This document shows, one piece after another, positions 1 through 7,227 of a stretch of 64,000 nt of DNA. The translations under genes were made by a program, and so were the position numbers. How positions within the stretch are numbered: position 1 is the stretch's first letter; each line of letters begins with the position of its first letter. The notes under the pieces were generated by a model. That model was not told the origin of the DNA. It ran no database searches and saw nothing but the letters and a program-made list of their open reading frames with translations. This stretch comes from Flavisericum labens (GTDB lineage: Bacteria; Bacteroidota; Bacteroidia; Flavobacteriales; Flavobacteriaceae): the NCBI RefSeq assembly GCF_045446075.1, contig NZ_JBJJBQ010000009.1, positions 62,001 through 126,000 on the forward strand. Reading direction: 5' to 3'.

Positions 1-107
1 TTAGTTTTTTCACTGATGCGCGAATCGTTATGCAGCGCTTTTGAGACTGCTGCAGTAGATATGTTTAGCACATTCGCAATATCTTTTATGGTAGTTTTTC
101 TTTTGAT
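1..107 (-). CDS. LacI-family transcriptional regulator, N-terminal fragment (cut by window edge)
   Basis: Only the DNA-binding N-terminus lies in the window; the gene runs off position 1. The minus strand from 107 reads IKRKTTIKDIANVLNIS and then TAAVSKALHNDSRIS, the classic LacI-family helix-turn-helix with its hinge-proximal region. By family knowledge the missing part would be a sugar-binding periplasmic-binding-protein-like domain. No ATG occurs in frame before the HTH: the codon where related proteins usually begin (M-K-R-K-T) is ATC at 107-105. A TTG at 146 lies inside the predicted promoter, so it is unlikely to be used. The gene is divergent from the KDG kinase operon, and palindromes at 129-144 and 227-242 suggest it controls itself and that operon. 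Family assignment is firm; the start codon and the effector are not known. Confidence 0.85.
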   Translation of the reverse strand, partial: MKRKTTIKDIANVLNISTAAVSKALHNDSRISEKT

Positions 108-128
108 AATTATTTTTTTTATACCTTT

Positions 129-144
129 GCTTAATCGTTTAAGC
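129..144. promoter_or_regulatory. LacI-type operator, copy 1 (imperfect palindrome)
   Basis: GCTTAATCGTTTAAGC is a 16-bp palindrome with a central CG and one mismatched pair, typical in size and core of LacI/GalR operators. It overlaps the predicted start of transcription of the regulator gene, which suggests autorepression. It shares the core TTAAnCGnTTAA with the site at 227-242. Confidence 0.65.
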
Positions 145-175
145 AAATATAGTGCGATAATTTTTATAATCAAAA
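144..175 (-). promoter_or_regulatory. Bacteroidetes-type promoter of the lacI-family gene
   Basis: Read on the minus strand, TTTTG (175-171) is followed by 19 bases and then TATATTTG (151-144). This matches the TTG-N17-21-TAnnTTTG consensus of the primary sigma factor in Bacteroidetes. The expected transcription start, a few bases beyond 144, falls inside the palindrome at 129-144, so a bound repressor would block it. Confidence 0.7.
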
Positions 176-226
176 CTTAACTGAATAAGATAACGTTGTA
201 GATTATATGCGCTTTTTAAGGGTTTT

Positions 227-242
227 GGTTAAACGTTTAACC
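227..242. promoter_or_regulatory. LacI-type operator, copy 2 (perfect palindrome)
   Basis: GGTTAAACGTTTAACC is a perfect 16-bp palindrome with a central CG, 32 bp before the ATG of the KDG kinase gene and 98 bp centre-to-centre from the copy at 129-144. Position and sequence fit the operator through which the divergent LacI-family protein would control the kdgK-pfk-eda operon. No strong -7/-33 promoter pair for the operon could be recognised next to it. Confidence 0.7.
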
Positions 243-274
243 AGTTATTAATTAAAACTAAACACAATTCAAAA

Positions 275-1321
275 ATGAAAAAAGTAGTCACTTTTGGGGA
301 AATTATGCTGCGTTTGGCACCTCAAGGATTTTTAAGATTCTCACAAGCTAGTAGCTTCGACGTTGTTTATGGTGGTGGTGAATCTAACGTAGCCGTTTCA
401 TTGGCTAATTATGGAGTACCAGTAGATTTTGTAACGCGTTTGCCAAAAAATGATATTGGTGAATGTGCTATGATGGAAATGAGAAAAAGAGGAGTAAATG
501 TTGATAAAATTGTTTGGGGTGGAGACCGTTTAGGTATTTACTTTTTAGAGACAGGAGCTGTATCTAGAGGATCAAAAGTGGTTTATGACCGAGCACATTC
601 TGCGATGTCTGAAATCAAATCAGGAATGATTGATTGGGATGCTGTTTTTGAGGGTGTTGAGTGGTTTCACTGGACAGGTATTACACCTGCAATTTCGCAA
701 GGCTCAGCTGATGTTTGCTTAGAAGCTGTAAAAGCTGCAAGCGCAAAAGGAGTTACTATTTCAACAGATTTAAACTACCGTGCAAAATTATGGAATTACT
801 GCGATGATGCGCACAGAGAAGCAGTAATGACTGAATTAACTTCTTACTGTGATGTTGTTTTAGGAAACGAAGAAGATGCCGAAATGCACTTTGGTATCAA
901 ACCAGAAGGTATTACCGTTCAAACTCAAGGACATGATGTTAAGGCGGAAGCTTTCTTATCTGTTTGCCAACAAATGATGGAAAAATTCCCAAGAGCTAAA
1001 AAAGTAATTACTACATTAAGAGGTTCTATTTCTGCGTCTCATAATACATGGGCTGGTGTTCTATATGATGGTAAGAAAATGTACGAAACACGTCAGTATC
1101 AAATTACCGATATTGTTGATAGAGTAGGTGGTGGTGACTCTTTTATGGGTGGATTGATCTACGGATTGCTTAAATACCCAGAAGATGATCAAAATGCACT
1201 TGATTTTGCAGTGGCGGCTTCTTGTTTGAAACACACTATAAAAGGTGATGCGAACTTGGTAACCGTGTCCGAAGTTGAAAAACTTATGGGTGGTGATGCT
1301 TCAGGTCGCGTAGCCAGATAA
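275..1321 (+). CDS. kdgK: 2-dehydro-3-deoxygluconokinase (KDG kinase), PfkB family
   Basis: Cytoplasmic sugar kinase of the ribokinase/PfkB family, predicted to phosphorylate 2-keto-3-deoxygluconate to KDPG with ATP. The 348-residue protein has the N-terminal glycine-rich substrate loop YGGGESNVAVSLA and the C-terminal PfkB signature DRVGGGDSF (residues 282-290) with the catalytic base at Asp288. It is the first gene of an operon with a phosphofructokinase and KDPG aldolase; the aldolase makes the KDG assignment much more likely than another PfkB substrate. A LacI-type palindrome ends 32 bp before the start codon. A paralogue is at 7228. The ATG start is well supported because the protein begins directly at the first beta strand. 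Confidence 0.88.
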   Translation: MKKVVTFGEIMLRLAPQGFLRFSQASSFDVVYGGGESNVAVSLANYGVPVDFVTRLPKNDIGECAMMEMRKRGVNVDKIVWGGDRLGIYFLETGAVSRGSKVVYDRAHSAMSEIKSGMIDWDAVFEGVEWFHWTGITPAISQGSADVCLEAVKAASAKGVTISTDLNYRAKLWNYCDDAHREAVMTELTSYCDVVLGNEEDAEMHFGIKPEGITVQTQGHDVKAEAFLSVCQQMMEKFPRAKKVITTLRGSISASHNTWAGVLYDGKKMYETRQYQITDIVDRVGGGDSFMGGLIYGLLKYPEDDQNALDFAVAASCLKHTIKGDANLVTVSEVEKLMGGDASGRVAR

Positions 1322-1354
1322 TCTTAGAATAATTTCAAAATACGTTATTGTAAA

Positions 1355-2572
1355 ATGGAAAAATCGATTGCGATTATGTGCGGAGGTGGTCCTGCACCAG
1401 GTATTAATACTGTAATAAGTACTGTTGCCAAAACTTTCATGAAAGACGGTTTCAAAGTTATTGGTGTGCACCATGGTTATAAAGGATTGCTCTCTGAAAA
1501 TCCAGAGGTAAAAATCTTTGATTTTCATCATGCCGATCGTATTTTTAGTCGAGGTGGCTCTACTTTAATTATGAGTAGATTCAAGCCAAAAGACAGCGAT
1601 TTTAAAGCAGATTTTTTTAAAAAGAACAACGTAAAACTATTGGTAACTATTGGCGGTGACGATACAGCTTCAACCGCCAATAGGTTGACCAAATATCTTC
1701 AAACTCAAGATTTAACGGTAGCTCACGTTCACGTTCCAAAAACTATCGATAACGATTTACCTTTGCCGGACAGAAACCCAACATTTGGTTTTCATACGGC
1801 GAAAGACGAAGGGGTTAGAATAGGCAATACTGTTTATGAAGATGCCAGAACCAGCGAAAATTGGTTTGTTATGTCAGCAATGGGTCGTTCAGCGGGTCAT
1901 TTAGCGTTCGGAATTGCTTCTGCATGTCATTTTCAAATGATGATTATTCCGGAAATGTTCGACAAAACCAATATTACTTTTGAGAAATTGATTAATTTAA
2001 TTGTTTCTTCAATTGTAAAGTGTAAAATTCAAGGTATTGAATATGGTGTAGCTTTGATAAGCGAAGGTGTTTTTCATTTTATGGATGAAGATGAAATTAT
2101 AAACTCTGGAATTAGTTTCACTTATGACGACCACGGGCATCCCGAACTTGGAAATGTAAGTAAATCACATATTTTTAATTATCTTTTACAGGTTAAATTG
2201 AAAGAAATTGGGTTAACGGTGAAAACCAGACCAGTGGAATTGGGTTATGAATTAAGATGTTGTAATCCCATTGCCTTCGATTTAACATTATGTACGCTAT
2301 TAGGAATTGGTGTTAAGAAGCTGTTTGATCAAGGCATATCGGGGTGTATAGTTAGTGCAAATTCAAAAGGAGATATTACACCTTTGTTTTTAAAGGATTT
2401 TGAGGATGAAAACGGAAAGATTCCTCCAAGATTGGTAGATATAAATTCAGATATGGCGCAATTGTTCTTTAATAATTTATTCTACATTCAAGAAAAAGAT
2501 TATGATCAAGCTAAAAAGTATGTGCCCAATCCAGAGGCATACGACTTTAAGAAAATATTAAACTGGAATTAA
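1355..2572 (+). CDS. 6-phosphofructokinase family, pyrophosphate-type motifs
   Basis: Phosphofructokinase of the PfkA superfamily, 405 residues. N-terminal nucleotide/pyrophosphate loop GGGPAPGIN (10-18), GGDDT (100-104), PKTIDND (128-134, catalytic Asp132) and MGRSAG (176-181) are all present. In ATP-dependent bacterial PFKs the second motif is GGDGS and the third PGTIDND; Asp after GGD and Lys before TIDND are marks of pyrophosphate-dependent enzymes, so a reversible PPi-dependent reaction is inferred. The gene sits between KDG kinase and KDPG aldolase, 33 bp and 23 bp from them, so it is almost surely cotranscribed. A reversible enzyme here would help make hexose phosphate from aldolase-derived triose phosphate. 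Family is certain; phosphoryl donor is inferred. Confidence 0.85.
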   Translation: MEKSIAIMCGGGPAPGINTVISTVAKTFMKDGFKVIGVHHGYKGLLSENPEVKIFDFHHADRIFSRGGSTLIMSRFKPKDSDFKADFFKKNNVKLLVTIGGDDTASTANRLTKYLQTQDLTVAHVHVPKTIDNDLPLPDRNPTFGFHTAKDEGVRIGNTVYEDARTSENWFVMSAMGRSAGHLAFGIASACHFQMMIIPEMFDKTNITFEKLINLIVSSIVKCKIQGIEYGVALISEGVFHFMDEDEIINSGISFTYDDHGHPELGNVSKSHIFNYLLQVKLKEIGLTVKTRPVELGYELRCCNPIAFDLTLCTLLGIGVKKLFDQGISGCIVSANSKGDITPLFLKDFEDENGKIPPRLVDINSDMAQLFFNNLFYIQEKDYDQAKKYVPNPEAYDFKKILNWN

Positions 2573-2595
2573 AAATTTAATAACTAAGCAATAAA

Positions 2596-3267
2596 ATGGC
2601 ACAATTTTCAAGATTAGAAGTAGCACAAGCAATGAAAGACACCGGGATGATTCCTTTGTTTTTTCACGGTGATATAGAATTAAGTAAAAAAGTATTAAAA
2701 GCATGTTATGATGGTGGTGCTCGCTTAATGGAGTTTACCGCAAGGGGTGATTTTGCTCACGAAGTTTTTGGTGAATTAACAAAATATGCCATTAAAGAAC
2801 TTCCAGGTATGATCATGGGCGTTGGTTCTGTTACTGACGGGGCAGCAGCTTCTCTTTATATGGCTTTGGGCGCCAACTTTATTGTAACTCCGGTTTTACG
2901 TGAAGATATCGCTATAGCATGTAATCGTAAAAAAGTACTTTGGTCTCCAGGTTGCGGAAGTTTAACCGAAATAGCTAGAGCTGAGGAAATGGGTTGCGAA
3001 ATTGTAAAATTATTCCCAGGCGATTTATACGGTCCAAAATTTATTAAAGGAATTAAAGGCCCTCAACCGTGGACGAGCATTATGCCAACAGGTGGTGTGT
3101 CTCCAAACGAAGAAAATTTAAAAGGTTGGTTTGATGCCGGTGCAACATGTGTGGGCATGGGGTCTCAATTAATTTCAAAAGACATCATTGCCAATAAAGA
3201 TTATGCAAAATTAGAGCAGGATGTAAAAGATGCTTTAGCCATTGTTAAAAAGGTTAGAGGGTTTTAA
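2596..3267 (+). CDS. eda: KDPG (and possibly KHG) aldolase
   Basis: Class I aldolase splitting 2-keto-3-deoxy-6-phosphogluconate into pyruvate and glyceraldehyde 3-phosphate, the last step of the Entner-Doudoroff and uronate pathways. The 223-residue protein has the family's EFTARGD strand (46-52), the GVGSVTDG loop (75-82) and the Schiff-base lysine in EIVKLFPGD (Lys138). The phosphate-binding MPTGGV motif follows. It is the last gene of the operon with KDG kinase and phosphofructokinase and is followed by an intrinsic terminator at 3299. Length and motifs are normal for the family. Confidence 0.93.
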   Translation: MAQFSRLEVAQAMKDTGMIPLFFHGDIELSKKVLKACYDGGARLMEFTARGDFAHEVFGELTKYAIKELPGMIMGVGSVTDGAAASLYMALGANFIVTPVLREDIAIACNRKKVLWSPGCGSLTEIARAEEMGCEIVKLFPGDLYGPKFIKGIKGPQPWTSIMPTGGVSPNEENLKGWFDAGATCVGMGSQLISKDIIANKDYAKLEQDVKDALAIVKKVRGF

Positions 3268-3298
3268 TACTATTCCTTCTTAAAAACTTGTTAAACTT

Positions 3299-3336
3299 AA
3301 AACCTTCTCGGGATTCGGGAAGGTTTTCTTTTTTTT
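3299..3336 (+). terminator. Intrinsic terminator of the kdgK-pfk-eda operon
   Basis: AAAACCTTC (3299-3307) pairs with GAAGGTTTT (3319-3327), followed by C and eight T. It lies 31 bp after the aldolase stop codon. Confidence 0.85.
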
Positions 3337-3402
3337 ACTCACTTTAAATTTGTTACATTTGGCATCGCATAAAAATCAACCACGTAACAAACAACAAACA
3401 AA

Positions 3403-4104
3403 ATGAAAATAATGAAATTTTTAAGTCTATTAACGTTCGTTTTACTAATGGTATCTTGCAACAAAAACGGCGTATCAAACAAACCATTAAAAACCGAGTT
3501 GGATTCTGTAAGTTATGCTATTGGAATTGATGTGGCTAACAACGTAAAAAAGAGCTTTGATGAGTTTGATAACGATTTATTCATTCAAGGTTTTTTAAAT
3601 GGTTCAGATTCAACTAATCTTCAGATTGATGAAGCCAAAGCACAACAATTAGTTAGAGCATATTTCCAAAAGAAACAACAGGAAGAAATGGCCAAAAGAA
3701 AAGAAGAAGGTGAAAAAAATAAAGCTGAAGGTGAAAAATTCTTAGCAGAAAACAAGAATAAAGAAGGTGTGCAAACTACCGAAAGCGGTTTGCAATACAT
3801 TGTTTTAAAAGAGGGAACAGGTGAAAAACCAACTACTTCTTCTAAAGTAAAAGTACACTATCATGGTACTTTGTTAGACGGAACAGTATTTGACAGCTCT
3901 GTTGATAGAGGTGAGCCAACGGAATTCGGTGTAACTCAAGTAATAAAAGGATGGACTGAAGGTTTACAATTAATGAATGAAGGAGCTAAATATAAGTTCT
4001 TTATTCCTCAAAATTTAGCATATGGTGCTAACCCTAGACAAGGTGGGCCAATTAAACCTTATGCAACATTAGTTTTTGATGTTGAATTATTAGAGGTTAA
4101 GTAA
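3403..4104 (+). CDS. FKBP-type peptidyl-prolyl isomerase, lipoprotein
   Basis: Mip/FkpA-like prolyl isomerase expected to assist folding of exported proteins. A signal sequence ends in the lipobox MVSC (Cys19), so it is probably a lipid-anchored periplasmic protein. Residues about 30-85 resemble the FKBP_N dimerisation region, a charged Lys/Glu-rich helix follows, and the catalytic FKBP domain occupies about 125-233 with VHYHGTLLDG, GWTEGL and AYGA segments. A TACATTTG box at 3354-3361 may be its promoter -7 element. It is a single gene bounded by terminators before and after. Length (233 residues) is normal for the two-domain class. Confidence 0.9.
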   Translation: MKIMKFLSLLTFVLLMVSCNKNGVSNKPLKTELDSVSYAIGIDVANNVKKSFDEFDNDLFIQGFLNGSDSTNLQIDEAKAQQLVRAYFQKKQQEEMAKRKEEGEKNKAEGEKFLAENKNKEGVQTTESGLQYIVLKEGTGEKPTTSSKVKVHYHGTLLDGTVFDSSVDRGEPTEFGVTQVIKGWTEGLQLMNEGAKYKFFIPQNLAYGANPRQGGPIKPYATLVFDVELLEVK

Positions 4105-4131
4105 ACGAACCTACTTCACAAAATAAAAATT

Positions 4132-4163
4132 AAAAGCAGAAAGTTAATCTTTCTGCTTTTTTT
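4132..4163 (+). terminator. Intrinsic terminator after the FKBP gene
   Basis: AAAAGCAGAAAG (4132-4143), loop TTAAT, CTTTCTGCTTTT (4149-4160) and further T residues. Perfect 12-bp stem, 28 bp after the stop codon. Confidence 0.88.
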
Positions 4164-4230
4164 GTTTCTCATACTATAGGGTTCAATCATTTTCAAGTTG
4201 TAAATTTGCATCAACTTAAAAACAGCATAC

Positions 4231-5112
4231 ATGAGCCATAAAGCAGGTTTTGTAAATATTATTGGAAATCCCAATGTGGGCAAGTCCACCTTGATGAATG
4301 CCTTTGTTGGAGAAAAGCTTTCTATTATTACCTCAAAAGCGCAAACCACACGACATCGGATTTTAGGTATTGTAAACGGCGATAATTTTCAGGTTGTTCT
4401 TAGTGATACACCGGGTATTATAAAACCAGCTTATGAGTTGCAGGCATCGATGATGGATTTTGTAAAATCTGCCTTTGAAGATGCCGATGTTTTGATTTAC
4501 ATGGTTGAAATTGGTGAGCAGACCTTAAAGGATGAAGCATTTTTTAAAAAAATCACCAATTCTAAAATCCCGGTTTTACTGTTACTGAATAAAATCGATA
4601 AATCGAACCAAGAGCAACTGGAAACACAAGTACAGGTTTGGGCTGAGAAAGTTCCTAATGCTGAGATTTTTCCAATTTCGGCGCTTGAAGGTTTTAATGT
4701 AAAGGAAGTATTCAATCGAATAATTGATTTGCTTCCAGAATCACCGCCGTTTTATCCTAAAGACCAACTTACCGATAAGCCAGAGCGCTTTTTTATAAAC
4801 GAAACCATTCGCGAAAAAATTCTTCTGCATTATAAAAAGGAAATCCCGTACGCTGTTGAGGTAGAAACAGAAGAGTTTTTTGAAGAAGAAAGAATCATTA
4901 GGGTTCGTTCGGTCATCATGGTGGAGCGAGAAACCCAAAAGGGGATTATTATTGGCCATAAAGGCAGTGCTTTAAAACGCGTTGGAGTTGAAGCTAGAAA
5001 AGATTTGGAAACATTTTTCGGAAAACAAATCCATATAGAACTTTATGTTAAGGTTAATAAAAACTGGCGTAGCAACCAAAACCAGCTTAAACGTTTTGGA
5101 TATAATAACTAG
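4231..5112 (+). CDS. era: GTPase Era, ribosome small-subunit assembly
   Basis: Essential GTPase that binds the 3' end of 16S rRNA during 30S maturation. Residues 12-20 carry the P-loop GNPNVGKST, DTPG is at 59-62 and NKID at 120-123. The C-terminal KH RNA-binding domain (about 200-290) includes IIGHKGSALKRVG. A TAAATTTG box at 4201-4208 is a plausible -7 element. It is followed, after a minus-strand membrane protein gene, by der; era and der being near each other is common in Bacteroidetes. Length of 293 residues is standard. Confidence 0.97.
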   Translation: MSHKAGFVNIIGNPNVGKSTLMNAFVGEKLSIITSKAQTTRHRILGIVNGDNFQVVLSDTPGIIKPAYELQASMMDFVKSAFEDADVLIYMVEIGEQTLKDEAFFKKITNSKIPVLLLLNKIDKSNQEQLETQVQVWAEKVPNAEIFPISALEGFNVKEVFNRIIDLLPESPPFYPKDQLTDKPERFFINETIREKILLHYKKEIPYAVEVETEEFFEEERIIRVRSVIMVERETQKGIIIGHKGSALKRVGVEARKDLETFFGKQIHIELYVKVNKNWRSNQNQLKRFGYNN

Positions 5113-5174
5113 AGATAAATTGTTGATTAACAAGAATTAATTAAAGTGCATTTGCCATTGCTTTATAGCAAGTT

Positions 5175-5672
5175 TTACTTAGTGCCTAAGACCCCATTCA
5201 TAAAATCATTCAAAGCAATCATATCTTTTTTGCTCGAAGCTTTACCGATACTTCCCGCAAAGTATAAGGCTGTCCAAATAAGAACCATTAAAAACATGAT
5301 GCTTAATTGCAGGGCATAGCTTTGTTTTAACGACCAGTTTGAGTATGCCCAAATGCCAAAGGCAACAAATATAACCGCTACCATAAAGTGAAGAAACAAG
5401 AATAAGGTCCACACCGTTGGGTTAGGGCCGAATAACCCATGTAACATGCAAGAATCTTCGGTTATTTCATTAATCTCCAAATGTAGTTGTGGCGACCAAA
5501 AATGTTGTTTTTCCTTCGGGTATTTTATAAAAACATGGTCATCAATTCGATTTACAATAAATTCTGACTGGGTAGTTTTAGCGCTTTCAAAATCCTTTAA
5601 AACCGCTTCATTGCTTCTGGATATTTCAAATTTAAAGCGTGGCCTTAAAACAATATCATTGGGTAATGCCAT
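5175..5672 (-). CDS. Small conserved membrane protein between era and der
   Basis: Unrecognised 165-residue protein. The N-terminal 85 residues look like a soluble, beta-rich domain with charged residues; two hydrophobic helices follow at about 89-111 and 118-138, then a short tail with Ser and Lys. No signal peptide is visible, so the N-terminus is probably cytoplasmic. The gene points against era and der and has no operon partner. Its position between two ribosome-assembly GTPases may be inherited synteny rather than functional. Codon use and base composition look like the surroundings. I cannot assign a function. Confidence 0.75.
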   Translation of the reverse strand: MALPNDIVLRPRFKFEISRSNEAVLKDFESAKTTQSEFIVNRIDDHVFIKYPKEKQHFWSPQLHLEINEITEDSCMLHGLFGPNPTVWTLFLFLHFMVAVIFVAFGIWAYSNWSLKQSYALQLSIMFLMVLIWTALYFAGSIGKASSKKDMIALNDFMNGVLGTK

Positions 5673-5746
5673 AAGATTAGTTATTGGTAAGGTAATTTAC
5701 TATTTTTTATTCAATTTAATATAATTTATTCTTTGTCAAAAAAGAA

Positions 5747-5774
5747 TTGGGCGTCAGGATATTTGCTATTTTTG
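5747..5774 (+). promoter_or_regulatory. Promoter of der
   Basis: TTG (5747-5749), 17 bases, then TATTTTTG (5767-5774), matching the Bacteroidetes consensus. The ATG of der is 66 bp further on, giving a leader of roughly 60 nt. Confidence 0.65.
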
Positions 5775-5840
5775 CAAAAGTTTTCAGGTAGCATCTGTGT
5801 AAAGTAAAAGTCTGCCTGAAATTATTATTAAAAATTCATT

Positions 5841-7145
5841 ATGAGCAATATCGTAGCTATAGTAGGAAGACCAAATGTTGGTAAATCAACGTTTTTTAAT
5901 CGATTGATTCAACGAAGGGAGGCTATAGTTGATGCCGTAAGCGGCGTTACTAGAGATCGCCACTATGGTAAAAGTGATTGGAATGGAAAAGAGTTTTCTC
6001 TAATTGATACTGGAGGATATGTAGTTGGTAGTGAGGATGTTTTTGAAGCTGAAATCGATAAGCAGGTGGAATTGGCCATTGATGAAGCCGATGCCATTAT
6101 TTTTATGGTAGATGTCGAAACTGGTGTAACCGGAATGGATGAGGACGTGGCTAAATTACTAAGAAAGGTCAAAAAACCCGTTTTTTTAGTGGTGAATAAG
6201 GTCGATAATTCCAAACGCTCTGAAGATGCAGTAGAGTTTTATTCGTTAGGATTGGGTGATTATTATACCATTGCTAGCATAAATGGTAGCGGTACAGGCG
6301 ATTTATTGGATGCTTTGATTGATGTGCTTCCAGAAAAAGAGGAAGTTGAAGAGGAAGAATTGCCGCGTTTCGCCGTGGTGGGTCGACCAAATGCGGGAAA
6401 ATCATCTTTCATCAATGCGCTTATAGGTGAAGATAGATATATTGTAACCGATATAGCCGGAACAACACGTGATGCCATAGATACTAAATACAACCGTTTT
6501 GGGTTTGAATTTAATTTGGTTGATACGGCAGGAATCCGTAGAAAATCTAAAGTTAAGGAAGATTTAGAATTTTACTCAGTAATGCGTAGCGTTCGAGCGA
6601 TTGAACATGCAGATGTGTGCTTACTTGTATTGGATGCTAATAGAGGTTTTGACGGTCAAGTACAGAACATTTTTTGGTTGGCCGAGCGCAACCGAAAAGG
6701 TATAGTGGTTTTGGTAAATAAATGGGATTTGGTAGAGAAAGACCATAAATCTGTTAAGGAATACGAAAAGGCGATAAAAAAGCAAATGGAACCTTTTACT
6801 GATGTACCTGTAGTGTTTATTTCTGCATTGACTAAACAACGTATTTTTAAAGCCATTGAAACCGCTGTTGAGGTTTATAAAAACCGAGCTAAAAAAATAA
6901 AGACCAGTAAGCTCAATGAAGTATTACTTCCTATAATTGAAAACTACCCGCCACCTGCATACAAAGGTAAATTTGTAAAAATAAAGTACATCATGCAATT
7001 GCCAACCCCACAGCCGCAATTTGCATTTTTCTGTAACCTGCCACAGTACATCAAAGAGCCTTACAAACGCTATTTGGAAAATAAACTCCGTGAAAACTTT
7101 GGTTTCCATGGGGTACCTATTAGTGTTTATATGCGAAAGAAGTAA
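5841..7145 (+). CDS. der: GTPase Der (EngA), ribosome large-subunit assembly
   Basis: Double-domain GTPase needed for 50S ribosome maturation. The first G domain starts with GRPNVGKST (9-17) and has VNKVD at 118-122; the second starts with GRPNAGKSS (181-189) and has VNKWD later. An acidic Glu-rich linker (166-173) separates them, and the C-terminal KH-like domain ends the 434-residue protein. All motifs are intact. It is preceded by a good promoter and appears monocistronic. Confidence 0.97.
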   Translation: MSNIVAIVGRPNVGKSTFFNRLIQRREAIVDAVSGVTRDRHYGKSDWNGKEFSLIDTGGYVVGSEDVFEAEIDKQVELAIDEADAIIFMVDVETGVTGMDEDVAKLLRKVKKPVFLVVNKVDNSKRSEDAVEFYSLGLGDYYTIASINGSGTGDLLDALIDVLPEKEEVEEEELPRFAVVGRPNAGKSSFINALIGEDRYIVTDIAGTTRDAIDTKYNRFGFEFNLVDTAGIRRKSKVKEDLEFYSVMRSVRAIEHADVCLLVLDANRGFDGQVQNIFWLAERNRKGIVVLVNKWDLVEKDHKSVKEYEKAIKKQMEPFTDVPVVFISALTKQRIFKAIETAVEVYKNRAKKIKTSKLNEVLLPIIENYPPPAYKGKFVKIKYIMQLPTPQPQFAFFCNLPQYIKEPYKRYLENKLRENFGFHGVPISVYMRKK

Positions 7146-7227
7146 AGTTTTTTCGCAAAATCGTTGCTTAACTATGGGCTAATTAACTACGGATTGATTA
7201 TTTTTAAATACTAAAACTAATCAACCT

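Noticed and set aside
1301..1531. Minus-strand ORF overlapping the start of the phosphofructokinase gene
   Set aside because: Shadow of a strongly conserved gene on the other strand; no family pattern and low-complexity composition.
5446..5724. Plus-strand ORF across the small membrane protein gene
   Set aside because: Antisense to the 5175-5672 gene, which has a signal of two clean membrane helices and a plausible start.
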